A stretch of DNA of 64,000 nucleotides from Euryodendron excelsum (Eukaryota > Streptophyta > Magnoliopsida > Ericales > Pentaphylacaceae), in contig CM065380.1 in assembly GCA_033060915.1 (NCBI GenBank), positions 42,441,001-42,505,000 of the forward strand. The letters are read 5' to 3'. Each line of letters begins with the position of its first letter. The stretch's first letter is position 1. This document shows positions 11,568-22,752 of this stretch, piece by piece. Made by a program: the position numbers and the translations under genes. The notes beneath the pieces were generated by a model, which made no database searches, was not told where the DNA came from, and was given only the letters and a program-made list of their open reading frames with translations.

Positions 11568-11575
11568 TATTTATA
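11568..11575 (-). promoter_or_regulatory. LTR A core promoter (TATA box)
   Basis: TATAAATA on the minus strand followed by ACAGAG. A matching site occurs in five other LTR copies, which supports it as the RNA polymerase II core promoter of the element. Confidence 0.65.
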
Positions 11576-11603
11576 GAGGTTGGACAACACTGGCACCTGT
11601 TGT

Positions 11604-11691
11604 AGTGGCGCCAGGCCAAACTTTACACTAGCACCACTAGGAGTGGTGCTAGGCCATTTTTTTGGCTTGGCACCATTACTAGTGGTGCCAG
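11604..11691. promoter_or_regulatory. Cluster of GGCGCCACT/AGTGGCGC dyads upstream of LTR A TATA box
   Basis: Three related sites: GTGGCGCCAGGCC, then AGCACCACTAG with GAGTGGTGCTAG, then GGCACCATTAC with AGTGGTGCCAG. They lie 30-115 bp upstream of the TATA box in element orientation. Equivalent clusters occur in the other LTRs. Protein binding is inference. Confidence 0.5.
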
Positions 11692-12423
11692 CCATTTAGG
11701 AAATGTTTAAGGTTGGCAAGCAACGTATCTTTGACTAGATTTGGACGCCTGTATTAGTGACTACCATGCAATTTTTAGCCTTGCTTCACTAGGAGTGACT
11801 CCGGAAAGTCCAGAAATGATTGAAGGGACCGAGAATGGCTTGAAAGGCTGGAAAAGAGCAGGAACACTTAGAATAGTGTCCCAGAGGTATTTGAGTTGAA
11901 AAGTGAGGATAGAATGTGTCAGAAGGGTTGACCGGGCCTTTAGGGGCAAAACGGTCAATCGGATCGGGAAGCTGCCAGGACGGACTTGGACTGTCCCAGA
12001 AGAAGACTTGGGATTTGGAAACATTATTTAGAATGTTCCAAAGGTTGCTGGTTTGATTTTCAGAGCCGGTGTGGTCGGAAAGGTGACCTGCCCACCAGGG
12101 GCAAAACAATCATTTTGTACCGGGTTTGCCGGAACTGACTCGGAATGATCCGGAAAGATAAAGAAGGGTTGAGAGTACTATAAAAAACAGTCTCAGAAGG
12201 TTACCGGTTTGATACCCAGAGCCAGTGTGGTTCCCGAGGCGTTCGAATGCTTAGGGACAAAACGGTCATTTAGCTTCAAGTGGGCCCTACGGGCCCGAGA
12301 AGCGACTGGTGGACTAAATTCAAGTAAAAAAAGGTGGGCTAGAGTCTAAATATGCATGTGATGTGTGAAAGTGAGCCTGGTTAGATTGGAGATTGCCTAG
12401 CGGGCAAAAATGGGATGCTTATA

Positions 12424-13303
12424 ATAGTCTCACTGGGTCTGCCCTACAATGGTTCGCTTGTCTAGAGCTAAGGAAGATCACGACTTGGATCGAGCTAGTC
12501 AATGCGTTTAAAGCTTAGTACTGCCACAATATCGACCTCACCTCTGACTGATGGTCTCTGATAACTATGAGTAAGGGTGAAAGAGAAATTTTCAGGAACT
12601 ATGCCTTTAGATAGAGAGAAGCCACTGCATAAGTCAATCCCCCATTGGAAGAGAAGGAGTACGTGCAATTGTTCGTATATACCTTTCAAGGTATATTCTA
12701 CGAGAAGCTCTGCACAAGCGTAGAGAAAAACTTCTCTGAACTCATCATGGAAGGGGAGATGATAGAAAAAAGGTCTTAAGACAGGGAGGATTACAGGCCC
12801 CTACGTAAAGACTGGAGAATGTTTTGCTAGCATAGCTAAGAAGGTGGCTATTACAAGGGGAATAATCAAGAAGCAAAGTGAGGTGTCTACCATCCTGCCT
12901 TGACAGCCACCCCAATACCGTCCACCACTACAATCACACCCTATCCTGCCCTTACCCACTTTAACCATGCCTATTCCAACCCCTAACTATGGCCCTGCTG
13001 GGGGCACGACCTAACTTTAATAGACTTGCCTGATGCATCCGTACCTTTGACACCTTAGCCTGCACCCAAACAGAGGCTTGCCACGACCTTCTAAAGAACA
13101 ATATCTTGAAGCCCATACCTGTTCGCTCATTGCCCAGCCTTCTACCCCCAATCTTCAATACCGCCCTCACTTGTGAATACCATTCGGGTGGCCAAGGGCA
13201 TGACACCGAAAGCTGCTTCTCTCTCAAGCATAAGATCCAAGACTTAATGGACAACAAGACTATTGATCTTCAACCTGTAAATTCGGTCCAACCCCCAATG
13301 TGA
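12424..13303 (+). pseudogene. gag: Broken Tat/Ogre gag, element B (5' part replaced by element A)
   Basis: The sequence begins abruptly at the outer end of LTR A in the middle of a Gag domain. It encodes close relatives of element A's Gag, such as ITTWIELVNAFKA, NPPLEEKEYVQLFVYTF and GIYYEKLC, but with several in-frame stops and frame changes. The C-terminal part is open from 13106 and carries CEYHSGGQGHDTESC and HKIQDLMD. The frame ends at 13301-13303, where the continuing coding sense shifts to the frame starting at 13300. The abrupt 5' edge shows that element A inserted into this gag. Confidence 0.8.
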
Positions 13304-13905
13304 CCACCAACCCTCTACTGGACCACACCGTCAATATGATACTAATAGAAATGGAAGGTGATGGAGAATTTGATGAGCCCATGGTTGAGGATTATGAGGA
13401 TGATTGGGAGACTGATGAAGAAGATGACTGTGAAGAGGACTTCCCATTATGCCTGATCTATCTTTATAACCTTAATGAGGTGCCGGATTTGTCTGATTGG
13501 CCAATAGAGGGGCCAATGCTTTTAGAGGAGGCTCTTGCTGAAAACGTGGCTATTAATGGATGGGGTGCTGAGTTTCTACACCCGAAGTACGCTGCGGCGG
13601 AATGTCACTTATTAGAGAACCCTTGGCCTGTGCTCGAGTGCGATTAGGAAGACCTGGGCTCAGAGCTAAAAGAGCTGAAGGCACCAACAGAGCCATTTGA
13701 GTGGGAAGGAGGTGAGTTAGCCATGTTGTTTATAGAAGAACCTTCTGCAAAGAACAACAAGGAAGTCAATGAAGCAGATAACTATATTGTCACTACCAAC
13801 ATGCCTAGAATTTTAGAAAAAGCTTTTGCTTGCCTCACCTTAGCTGGAAATTGCAATTGTGGATGGAGGGTCGAAGACATGGGCATCATCCCAAAACCCA
13901 ACTAG
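13300..13905 (+). pseudogene. Post-gag reading frame of element B (uncharacterised, one in-frame stop)
   Basis: One frame of about 200 codons with a single internal TAG at 13645-13647. It starts in sense right after the gag frame (NPLLDHTVNMI follows the Gag tail, as in Tat polyproteins), so it was probably once fused to Gag. It is very acidic near residues 15-50 (runs of D and E) and contains NGWGAEFLHPKYAAAE, later ELAMLFIEEPS, then GIIPKPN. Element D has a homologous frame with DGWGEEFLHPRYAEAE and DLACLFAEY. I do not recognise the domain. It occupies the place where pol would be. Confidence 0.55.
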
Positions 13906-15837
13906 AAAGAGTCTTGTCAAATGTATACAAGAGAGGGGTGTTTTCACCCACTTTCTTTGTATCCCTTTTATTTCACGTCCTTAAATTGATGTTTACATTT
14001 CCATATTGCTTAAGAACTCTATGCCTTTCATAAAAAATAATAATAGTAATAAAATGATAGTTTCTTCATTCATTGTTGTTATTTTATATTTCTCTTGTGA
14101 ATGGTGAATGTTTCCTACGCAAGGGGCATGGTTTATCATATGGAATGGTCTAACTTGAAAGGATGATAACATGAGTTAGCCGCTCACCAAATGATCAGCT
14201 TCCCGAAGAAAGAGAGTATAAGGGTGAGTGAGGAAATCACCCAAAGGCAACACTTGCAAGAGACCGAAGCTAAGCGATGTGTGGCTAGACTATCAGGATG
14301 AAGAGGAGCCGTCTTTCATGTCCCTATAAATGTGTTTATATTCTCTTTGTTTAGCCCCTAGTGCCTCACAACGAGTGAAATATCTCTTGGTAGTCTCGAT
14401 CCAAGGCCGTCCCCCCCATATTGAGGCAAACAATAATTGAGAACTCTAGGAATAGTATCTATCCTCTATCGTGCTAGGGCAGTGTTAAATGCTCTATGGA
14501 TTAAGCAATCTACTTCAAAGTGAAGAGAGGCCCTCACTTCATTTCCCATATAGTTAGAAGCAAACCCTTGCCAAACCCGTTGAGCCATTTATCTTTTTCG
14601 AGAAAATCCTAATCTAGGGATCACTGCTCACAATGGTTTAGATTGAATTGTTAAGGAAAAGGTCTAAAAAAAAGTGTTGTAAAATTGTTTGCTTTATAAA
14701 AGGAAAAGAAAAGAGATGGAAAGGAAAAAAAGAAAAGCGAAGGAAAATAGTTGCCAAGGGATAGGAGGCCATTAAAATAAAAAAAAAGAAAAAAAATCTA
14801 GGCAAAAGGCCTGAAGAAAACTATGATTGAGGATAATAAGAAGCCGAAAGAGAAGAGAGTCATGTTATCTCAAAGGTTGAAAAAAAGGGAGTCATTTTTA
14901 CCCTGAGAAGTATATAGTAAGGGCAAGGAGAAAAATCAAAGGTGATCCTAGGTTACAAAGAAGCCTAGTAGAAACAATAGGTTCAAGCCTTTACCCTTTC
15001 TTGTAAAAACCCGAAACCATGGCCTACATTACAACCCTATTGAAGTCCACTCTGATTGAAAACGGATTGCTTGATCTAAAGAAGGATGCTAACCCTGCTT
15101 GGAAAAATAGTCAAGAATGGTATGGATCTAAACCCTGCTGAAAGTGACATCGAATTTGAGCCTACATATCCCGTTGTTTTGAAAACCCCATAACCTAGCC
15201 TACATTACGGTCCTAAAGCAAAGTCTCCTCTGATTGAAAGACTGGTCGCCTATCGCTCTGCTAAAGGTCGGGTAAGCTGTTGCCGAAGCCCCGAGAGTTA
15301 AGAGTTTTAGCCCAATGATCCTATACACTAACCCCAAAATAGAGAATCAGAGGCGGTCAAAAGGTTGAGAAGGGTGTAAAGTTCTATCATCCAGTCAAGG
15401 TAAGGTTGAGCTAAAGGAAAGGCCAAGCCCCCGAAAAGGAAGGAGTTACCATTCCAAAGATGCTAAGTTTGACGGCACCTCTTGTCATTCCATTAACTAG
15501 TATATTTCTAATATGTGCATACATTTTCATAAGTAAAAATTTTTTTTTTTTGCATAAGCTCCACATACATAGGACATAGCTACTTGTAGAAATAGAAGTC
15601 ACCAACACAGTTTAATATCAACCCATGTAATAAATATAAAGCATCATCATCCATCACATGCATCTGATCATGTACCTAGCTGTAAAACTTATAAATATCT
15701 CTGCCTGTCCATACACTTAACTATCTAAATCATAAATGTCTACCTTTGTGTAAAATCTACAAAAATAAAAATGTCTAACATAAATACTCTCCAGGATAGG
15801 GGCAAAAGAAGATCGGGGTCTCCTCCAGGGGCTTATA
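13906..15837 (+). mobile_element. Conserved non-coding region of element B
   Basis: No credible frame. It matches 53640-55320 of element D in order (for example GAAGCTAAGCGATG and AGGAAGAGGAGCC-like phrases near 14270-14310) and, inverted, element A 3051-5160. CCTACATTAC(A/G)(A/G) recurs at 15023 and 15199. A purine-rich stretch (AAAGGAAAAGAAAAGAG type) spans about 14698-14830. Confidence 0.6.
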
Positions 15838-17644
15838 TCAAAGGTCAAAATCGATATCCTCTAGATCGAAATCTCCGAAACCTGGATTAGGAGGAGGTGG
15901 GTAACTACTAGAAGCGCCAGCATCCTGCAAAGAAAGTAAATTTGGAATTAGCAAGGCAAAGGAATAACTAGACAACATCAGAGTGAAAAGAAGAAAGAGA
16001 GAAAGGATAACATGCCTTGCCATCTCCCATCTAGGCCAACCGGGCTGTCAAGGAAGCCACCTCTGCCTGGTACTAATCTCGCTCTGTCTGGTATCGATCC
16101 CTCTGGTCTTTCATAGTAGTAAACTCAGCTTGGGGCGTGTATCCCCCAGCATGGTGCCATAAGTTGACCACCTCTTGGCCCACAACGTATCCGCTGGCTA
16201 CTACCTCAAACCGAGTGAAGGCACCGACAGAATGAGCCCCAAAGTGCGTAGCATAGTTCGTATCCGGAGGAAGCAAGAACTCGGCACCCAGCTGGCACTC
16301 CTGATAAGGAATAGGAACTCCCTCCACCAAGGTTCCAAACATGTACTCTAGTGGATCTCCTGCAGACCAGAAGTCCTCATGAAACTAACGCCAGTGCCGA
16401 TCCCCCAGGTAGGACTCCCAAGAATCATCGTTGAGAAAGGAAGCCCTCGATAAGGATAACAGTACCAAGTACCACACCATCTCATAATGAACTAATCCAA
16501 TGAAGAGCTGCCAAGTCACGTCCCTCGCTTCGATCAACTCCAGGTTCGCCCATAACATCATGAAGTCAGTGATCTCTGATTGCTAGGCTACCTGGTCACG
16601 AGCCCACCACAAAGCATAAGGATAAATATCATCCTCGATAATTGCAAGGCGATGAACAGGCAGATACTCGTAACTCCACCAGACAAAGAAAGGCCAGAAA
16701 CCAATCATGCCCTAACGAGAGGAAGTCTGGACCCGTATTGATCGAAGGAAGCAGCTGAAGGAGAAGGACCCCTATTCCTGCTCAGACAAAGCCCAAAGAT
16801 CCACTACTATGCTCACCAACCAAAAAGGTACGAGTAACTTGTTGTTGTTGTAGAAGCAGCTGAAGATAATGTACAAACAAGTCACTACCTCATGATGTCT
16901 CGATGGGCAGGTGGTGGCTCAACAACAAAAGTACTGTCTTCCTGACTGAGCCAAGAGACTGGGAAAGTAGAATGCTCAGGAGGGGGCAAGTCCAGTAGAA
17001 TGCATGTATCGCCTCTATTAGCTAACTGCAAAGTGATCCGCTGACTGACGAAGGAAAGGCCCGTGATGATAGCCCATTCCAAAGGAGTGGGTCCCAGACC
17101 ATCTCTTGATAAGTGCCAGCACTAGATGCCTGTTCAGGCGATTAGCTTGTAATCCCATGAAGGCCCCAAACTCAATCTTAGCCAAGAGAGCACGGTAGGA
17201 TGGAATGGCCCACTACATGGTCACAAACACCTGATGGACGGTCCCTCTGAAAGCTGTGTGTATCCGTAGAGGGGGCAAATACTGTCTAGAATACACATTG
17301 GGATGATAGGCAAGATCCCCCAGCAGTGGAATGCCTAGTACCTCCAAGTCACCTAACTGAGCGTCTGTCTGTCTATGCTGGATGGAGGCTCTCCCGTAAC
17401 CAGTCACTTGATCGCCAAGGCCCGGTACCTCCTCCTCTGCACCAATCTCCTCCACAAAGGCCTGCTCAACAGGAGGGAAGGGGTCTACTGGAGGTCTACT
17501 CTCCCGTCCGCTTTGATTAGAAGATGCACGTCCAGTAGGTCGCCGACTATCCCTGGATCGGGTGGAATTGCTGACAGAATCTGTACAGGCCGCCTTCCTA
17601 GAGGGGCGTCTTCTTTCAGAACCATTGTCGCCCGCATCTGCCAT
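15838..17644 (-). pseudogene. Antisense plant-mobile-domain (PMD) gene in element B
   Basis: A gene-like unit on the strand opposite to gag. It starts at ATG 17644 with a Ser/Arg-rich, low-complexity N terminus (MADAGDNGSERRR), continues through IHTAFRGTVHQVF, KRW, GPTPLEWAIITGLSF, WWSYEYLPV and DVTW to EVVNLWHHAGGY, and ends in the acidic tail FGDFDLEDIDFDL at 15838. The KRW / PTPLxWAxxxGLSF / SYEY pattern is that of the PMD (aminotransferase-like, MAIN-type) family. Stops and a deletion of the segment between KRW and GPTPLEW break it. Extra antisense frames with PMD similarity are reported from Tat-lineage elements. Element D carries a homologue at the same place and orientation. Confidence 0.7.
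15925..16020 (-). other. Putative intron in the element B antisense PMD gene
   Basis: On the minus strand a 96-nt segment starts with GCAAGG and ends TTTCTTTGCAG, separating the coiled-coil-like domain end from the acidic tail. Element D has GTGAGC and CTCTTGCAG at the equivalent points. The donor is GC here, either a GC-AG intron or a decayed GT. Predicted by eye from paired comparison. Confidence 0.45.
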
Positions 17645-19430
17645 CTTGAAAAGGTAAGCTAAGGTAAGAGGTGTTAATATACAATATATGCAGATAAGAA
17701 ATAAAAGCAGAAGAAAAAAATAGTAATAATGATAACCAAAGATAATAAAAATGAATGACACAGCTGTTAGTAGATCTTACTTTATCCGATTCAAAAGGTT
17801 TTAAAAACTCGACTCTCGAAAGGTTTCTTAAATTCAGCTTCTCAAAGGATTTCTTAATCCTTTTCTCCAAATTTTTCAAAAAACTCTTTCCTTCGAATAT
17901 CCATTTTCAAAAGATTTTCTAATTCCCTTGTAGTTCAAAATTAATTCTTGAAATTCTAAAATGTTTTTCTTCCAAAAAATCCATTCTAGGAGTCATAGTC
18001 TAAAATTCTTCGAAATCAAATCTCAAAGTTCCTCAGTCTATCTCAAAGCTTTTCTAATCTTGTGTCTCTTCCAATTAATATTCCAAGTTTTCAAAAAATT
18101 CTTCCTTAAAAAGTTTTCAAGGTTTCGATAAAAAATTCCTGTTCCAAAATTTCTATCAAATTCCAAATCTTTTCGTTTGTCTTAAAAAATCCCGCTTCTA
18201 AGTCAAAATGAATTTTCAACACATTTTGATTTAAAAATCCCGCTTCCACGTCAAAATGAATTTCCTCTACACATTTTGATTTTTCAACTTCAAGTCAAAT
18301 CTCAAGGGTTTTCGGTCTTTTTCCTTCAAAAAGATTTTATTCCAAAACTTTTTCAACTCTTTCCCTAATTTCAAAAATTTTCGGCAGAGTTTCGCTTAAA
18401 AATGGTCCTTACCACACTCACAATGTCAACACAAAATACAAACCATGCAGCGTACTATGTCACAATCATATAACATCAACATCAGCGCACACTTTTTCAA
18501 ATTTCTAAGTTTTTCAAAAGACTTGTTTTATTTTTCAAACAAATCAATTGTTTTCAAAGTTGTCCTAAAATTTCTCAAAATAATTTCAAATGTTTTTCAA
18601 AATATTCCCAACTTTTTCTAAATTCTAAACTCTAATAATTTGTCAATTTTCTTAATTTTTCCTATTTTTCTGAATATTTTTCTATTTTTCAAAAAATCAA
18701 AAATCTAAAAAGTTTTCAAAAAATCACGAAATTTCACACGGCTCTTAAACACATTTTTCTAAGGCACAATGTACGAAAATCTAGTCTAAAAATTCAATGC
18801 CCAAGGTTGTTGGGAGAAACCCCGAATTTCTACAGAAACCCCATTTACATAATCACGTAAAATCACTCACATTCAATCAAACGAGCACCAAAATACAAAA
18901 ATAATTTAACCACAATGCTCAAAATATATCAAAACATAAAATTTCACTGTTAACATAGCTCAAACGGAACTCTACACACCAAAATCAACATAAAATAGAA
19001 AACTCACCTTTTGGAGTTCTCTGGCGAAATCTTCTCTTCCGGCGACTTTTCCAGCAACGGTGTCTACCTCCGGCAATCCCTCGTGGTCCCTAAAAAGCGT
19101 TCCTCCAACGTCCAAGTCGTTCTCCTCGCAAAAGCTTCCACACTTTTAGAAACTCTTCCAATCCCGCAAGTGCTCAAACCAGAAATGTTTCTAGTTTTGT
19201 TCCCAAGCCTGGCGCCACTAGCAGTGGTGCTAGGGCAATTTTAAGTCAGACACCACTGCTAGTGGCACTAGTTTCCAACTCTGGGCAGTTTTGCCCTTTT
19301 TCCCATCAAAACTCGATTTCAAAGGCCTTTTGGGCCCAATATCCATTTTCAAAGTCCGTCCCTCCGACCGCTTCACGGTTATCATGAGACTCTTACTTTA
19401 TTGTTTTCTATCTTCGACAGATGAAGACAG
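17645..19430 (+). mobile_element. 3' untranslated region of element B
   Basis: T-rich sequence with many TTTTCAAA variants (17780-18760), then a more complex stretch from 19000 to 19430 that has an inverted counterpart at 39040-39240 in another copy (both include AAAACTCACCTTT on one strand). It holds a GGCGCCACTAG / CTAGTGGC dyad pair at about 19206-19274. I see no coding function in the short open frames. Confidence 0.55.
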
Positions 19431-19445
19431 GAAAAGAGGGGCAGT
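19431..19445 (+). other. Polypurine tract of element B
   Basis: GAAAAGAGGGGCAGT immediately followed by the LTR start TGTAAGCACCC at 19446. Same sequence and spacing as the tract of element A. Confidence 0.85.
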
Positions 19446-21427
19446 TGTAAGCACCCTATTTTTGCCCGCTCAGCTGTCTCTAGTCTGTTCAGACTTGAGT
19501 GGAAGTCAATATGGACATATTCTGGTTTAAATCAGCTTTCCAAGTCTAATCCCGTCAATCAATCGTTTCGCAAGTCCATTGGGCCCAAATACAGGGAAAA
19601 TGACCAAAATGCCCTTGGTGGCATTGCTCGGTCCAATTCAAGAGGGCACGTTTTCTCAAGGACGGTAAATCCCTTTTTCAATCCAATTCCAGTCCAATTC
19701 CAATTCCACTCTAGTACACCTTTTGGGAAAGTTAATTCCTCAAGGTGGTAAGTCCATCCTGTTCGGCACGTTTTTGAGAGAAATCTTCAGAACAGTAAGT
19801 CCCTTCAAACTTGTCCATCGGGACGAGACCCTAAGTCCCCTCGATGGTAGAACAATCCACCTTTCACGCCTACTAGCCCGCTAATGAAGAAATGTCTGTT
19901 TCGGCAAGCCTTCCGAAAAAGTTAATTTCTCAGATGCTAAGTCCACCTAGCAGCTTCCTGGGATCAGGCAGTCTCTGGAATGATCACGACTAGTTAGAGT
20001 AATGGAAACACTTGTAAACATCCTAACCGTCGGAGTGGCAGAAACAATCACAAACAGGTCGATATCGGGAACTGCCAACAAACCCCTAAGTCACAAGACC
20101 GCCGTCAGAATGACGAAAACACTCAAGACCCAAGTCAACACCAGTGCCTGCTAGCCCACTCCGGTGAAAAATGACCAAACTGCCTACATGGCCATTTTCG
20201 GCACGTTTCTTGAGAAAGTACCTAAGTCGTCAGAACAGTGAGTCCACCCTTCCAGGATTGTCTTAAAGATAATCCGACATGATTAGGTGCCTTCCAGTCT
20301 GTTTTGGGCCAATTCTGAGACTTTTCGCTCAAGATGACCATTTTGCCCCTAGGCATTCGAGCGCTTCGGGAACCACATCAGCTTTGGGTATCAAACCGGT
20401 AGCCTCCTGGAACATTCAAGCTAATATTTCCAAGCTTCCAGTTTTCTTTAGGGATATTTTGAGTCCATTCTGGTAGCTTTCAAGTCCGATTAACCGTGTT
20501 GGCCCTAATGGCCAGGTCAACCCCTCTGTCACATCTTGATATCATTTTTCAAGTCTACTATCCCCGAGGCACTGTTCTAAGGGTTGTTGTCCCTTTCGGG
20601 CTATTCCCGGCCACTTAAATCATTCCCGGACTTTTCAGAGTCACTCCTAGTGAAACCAGGGTAAAAATTGCATGGTAGTCACTAGTACAGGCCCCTAAAT
20701 CTTTTGAAGATACGTTTCTTGCCGACCTTAAAACTTTCCTAAGTGGCTGGTGGCGCTAGAAGGGATTTTTGCCTGGCGCCACTACAACAAGCACCAGGTC
20801 ATCTTCTCTCTATAAATATAGAGCCTCCTCCAATGTAACGAGAGTCCACAAACTCAGTTTAAAGACTCTCCTCTTCGATACATAGAGCTCGTAGCCTCCT
20901 CAAACCCTAGTCTTCTTTAGGTTTTCTAAAACCCTAGCCTCCATACACAAACCCTAGCTCTCATACACTCACATACACCCTTATACACTCCTACACTAGC
21001 CTCCAAAGTCTCTATTGAAGACTTAAAGTGCTGCAACTCTGAAGTTTTCAAAGATCCAGGCAAGCTCTTGAAGATCAAGGTGAAGACCGAAGCGAAGCAA
21101 GAAGAACAAAGCAAATAAAACCAAGCCAATAAAAGAAGACACAAGGTAGGCTTCCTATTTACGTTTACATAATTTCCCCCTCTCTTTTCTCTCTCCGAAC
21201 CCACTTGGGTTTTCTTCTATTTTAATCTCCCATCTTCTTCCCCCCTCTTTCTTACATACTTGAAACAAGAGACTTCTCGGTCCATGTGTAGGATTAGGTT
21301 ACTAAAAGTCACCGTATCGGGGGTTTTCTCTTAGTCTAACCGGAGACCACGTGGGTTCGGCCCCCTTGATTATGTGGTGAACCTTTAACCTTGTATGTTC
21401 ATGACCCCAACTTGCATTGCATTGTGT
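19446..21427 (+). mobile_element. Truncated 3' LTR of element B
   Basis: Starts TGTAAGCACCC and is the reverse-complement counterpart of LTR A from 12423 to about 10970, including the dyads near 20756-20790, the TATA box and the CACCACATAATCAAGG-type region at 21365-21415. It stops near 21427, where an LTR of opposite orientation begins, so about half its length is lost. Confidence 0.8.
20811..20818 (+). promoter_or_regulatory. TATA box of element B 3' LTR
   Basis: TATAAATA followed by TAGAGCC. Colinear with the TATA boxes of the other LTRs, 25-60 bp downstream of a GGCGCCACTAC site. Confidence 0.65.
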
Positions 21428-22752
21428 CGGGGGCTTTCTCTTGCATTTTTGCACTCGAGAAAATAAGCACAAATAAGAAAAACACAATACTCTATCATTA
21501 GAACTCATCCTCCTAGAAGGACGAGTGTGACTAGGTTTGAATGTGAAATTGATTTTGAATAAGAGCTTTTGAAAAAAGTTTGGAGTCGCCACCTAACTTT
21601 ATTAAGGTGAGTTAAGTCACCTAAAACTAAGTGCAATTCGAAGATTAAACTTAGGATTTTTGAAAAAAGGTTTTGAAAAACTTTCTCGAGAGAGGGTTTT
21701 TAAGAAAATAAATTGTTTGGCAATCTTTGGAAAGATTTAAGCTTTTTTTAAAAAAATAACTCCATTTTTGGTCTTTGAAAATAGTGATTCTAGGTTCGGA
21801 GGTTGGTTATGCATAGGGAAGATATCTTAAGATCATCATCCTCTCCCGCTCTTGTGGTACCTACATGTCTATTCACCCTAGGTTCACTCAATTAGAATCT
21901 TCATTTGTCCAAATGTCCACTTGTATCCACTTTAAAAAGAATTTTGAAAAGAGATTTGATATGATGCATGACATGTGAGTGCAAGAGAATTTGATTTCGA
22001 AAATAACTTTGAAGAAAAGGATCTAATTTTGAAAATGGATTTGGAGAAAATATTTGAAGCTTGAAAAAGATTATAGAATTGAAAATTTTGAAACAAGTTG
22101 TGATCGCACCCAATGAGGGTTGCCTACGTATTCCTTTGTTGGGAATTAGGTCAGTTGTAGTTCGGACAAAACTTGATTTAGATTTGAGAAGTTTGATTTT
22201 AGAAAACTTAGAATTAGGAAAGAGGAGATTTAAGAAAGATTTAGAAAAGATTTGATTTGATTTAGAAACACTTGACTTGAAATGGTTGGAAAAGATTTGA
22301 CTTGATTTTGAAAGAATTTAGAAAGTTGGAGTTTAGGAAAGATTGGACTTTGGAAATCTTTGAATTAGGAAAACTTCAAAATAGGAAAGTTTTCAAATTA
22401 GAAAAGTTTCATTTTAGAAAAAATTTATTTTAAGAAAGATTTGAATTTGAAAAGTTTCATATTAGGAAAGATTTGAATTTGAAATGTTTTGAATTTAGAA
22501 AGATTTGAAATTTAGAAAGATTTGAAATTAAGAAAGGTTTAAGAGTTTGAATTTAAGAAAGGTTGAAATTAGGAAAGATTGAAATTTAGGAAAGATTAGA
22601 ATTAGGAAATGATTGGAATTAAGAAAGATTTAATTTATATTTCTTAAAATAGAAGACTGGATTCTATTTTCAAAAATTGATAATTTGATTTTGTTTCTAA
22701 AATTGGTGGATTTGATTTGGGTTCCTAAATTGGAAAATTTGATTTGATATGG
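21428..22752 (-). mobile_element. Left part of older LTR E
   Basis: Begins with a diverged form of the family terminus (TGTCGGGGGC, then TTTTGCACTCGAG) and continues through GGAGTCGCCACCTAACTT into the purine-rich block. It is interrupted at 22752 by a solo LTR and resumes at 27604; the interrupted text (TATGG) is duplicated there. Confidence 0.75.
22748..22752. repeat. Target-site duplication TATGG, left copy
   Basis: TATGG directly left of the solo LTR at 22753; the identical pentamer is at 27604-27608. A 5-bp duplication is standard for Ty3/Gypsy integrase. Confidence 0.85.

Larger units (their letters stand above)
8189..12423 (-). mobile_element. 5' LTR of element A, 4,235 bp
   Basis: Outer end, read on the minus strand, is TATAAGCATCCC (TG mutated to TA); inner end is GGGCGCGACA next to the PBS. 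In minus-strand order it holds U3 with 'TACCCAGAGCCGGTGTGG'-type repeats, the dyad cluster and TATA box (11568-11575), a splice/leader-like region near 11000-11300, a long purine-rich degenerate repeat (about 8990-10680), and the conserved terminal block 8189-8700. Such length is typical of Ogre relatives. It interrupts a plus-strand gag that continues at 12424. Confidence 0.85.

Noticed and set aside
16885..17082. Host gene of the PMD family outside a transposon
   Set aside because: A homologous copy lies at the same place and strand in element D, between the same non-coding blocks, so it belongs to the element.
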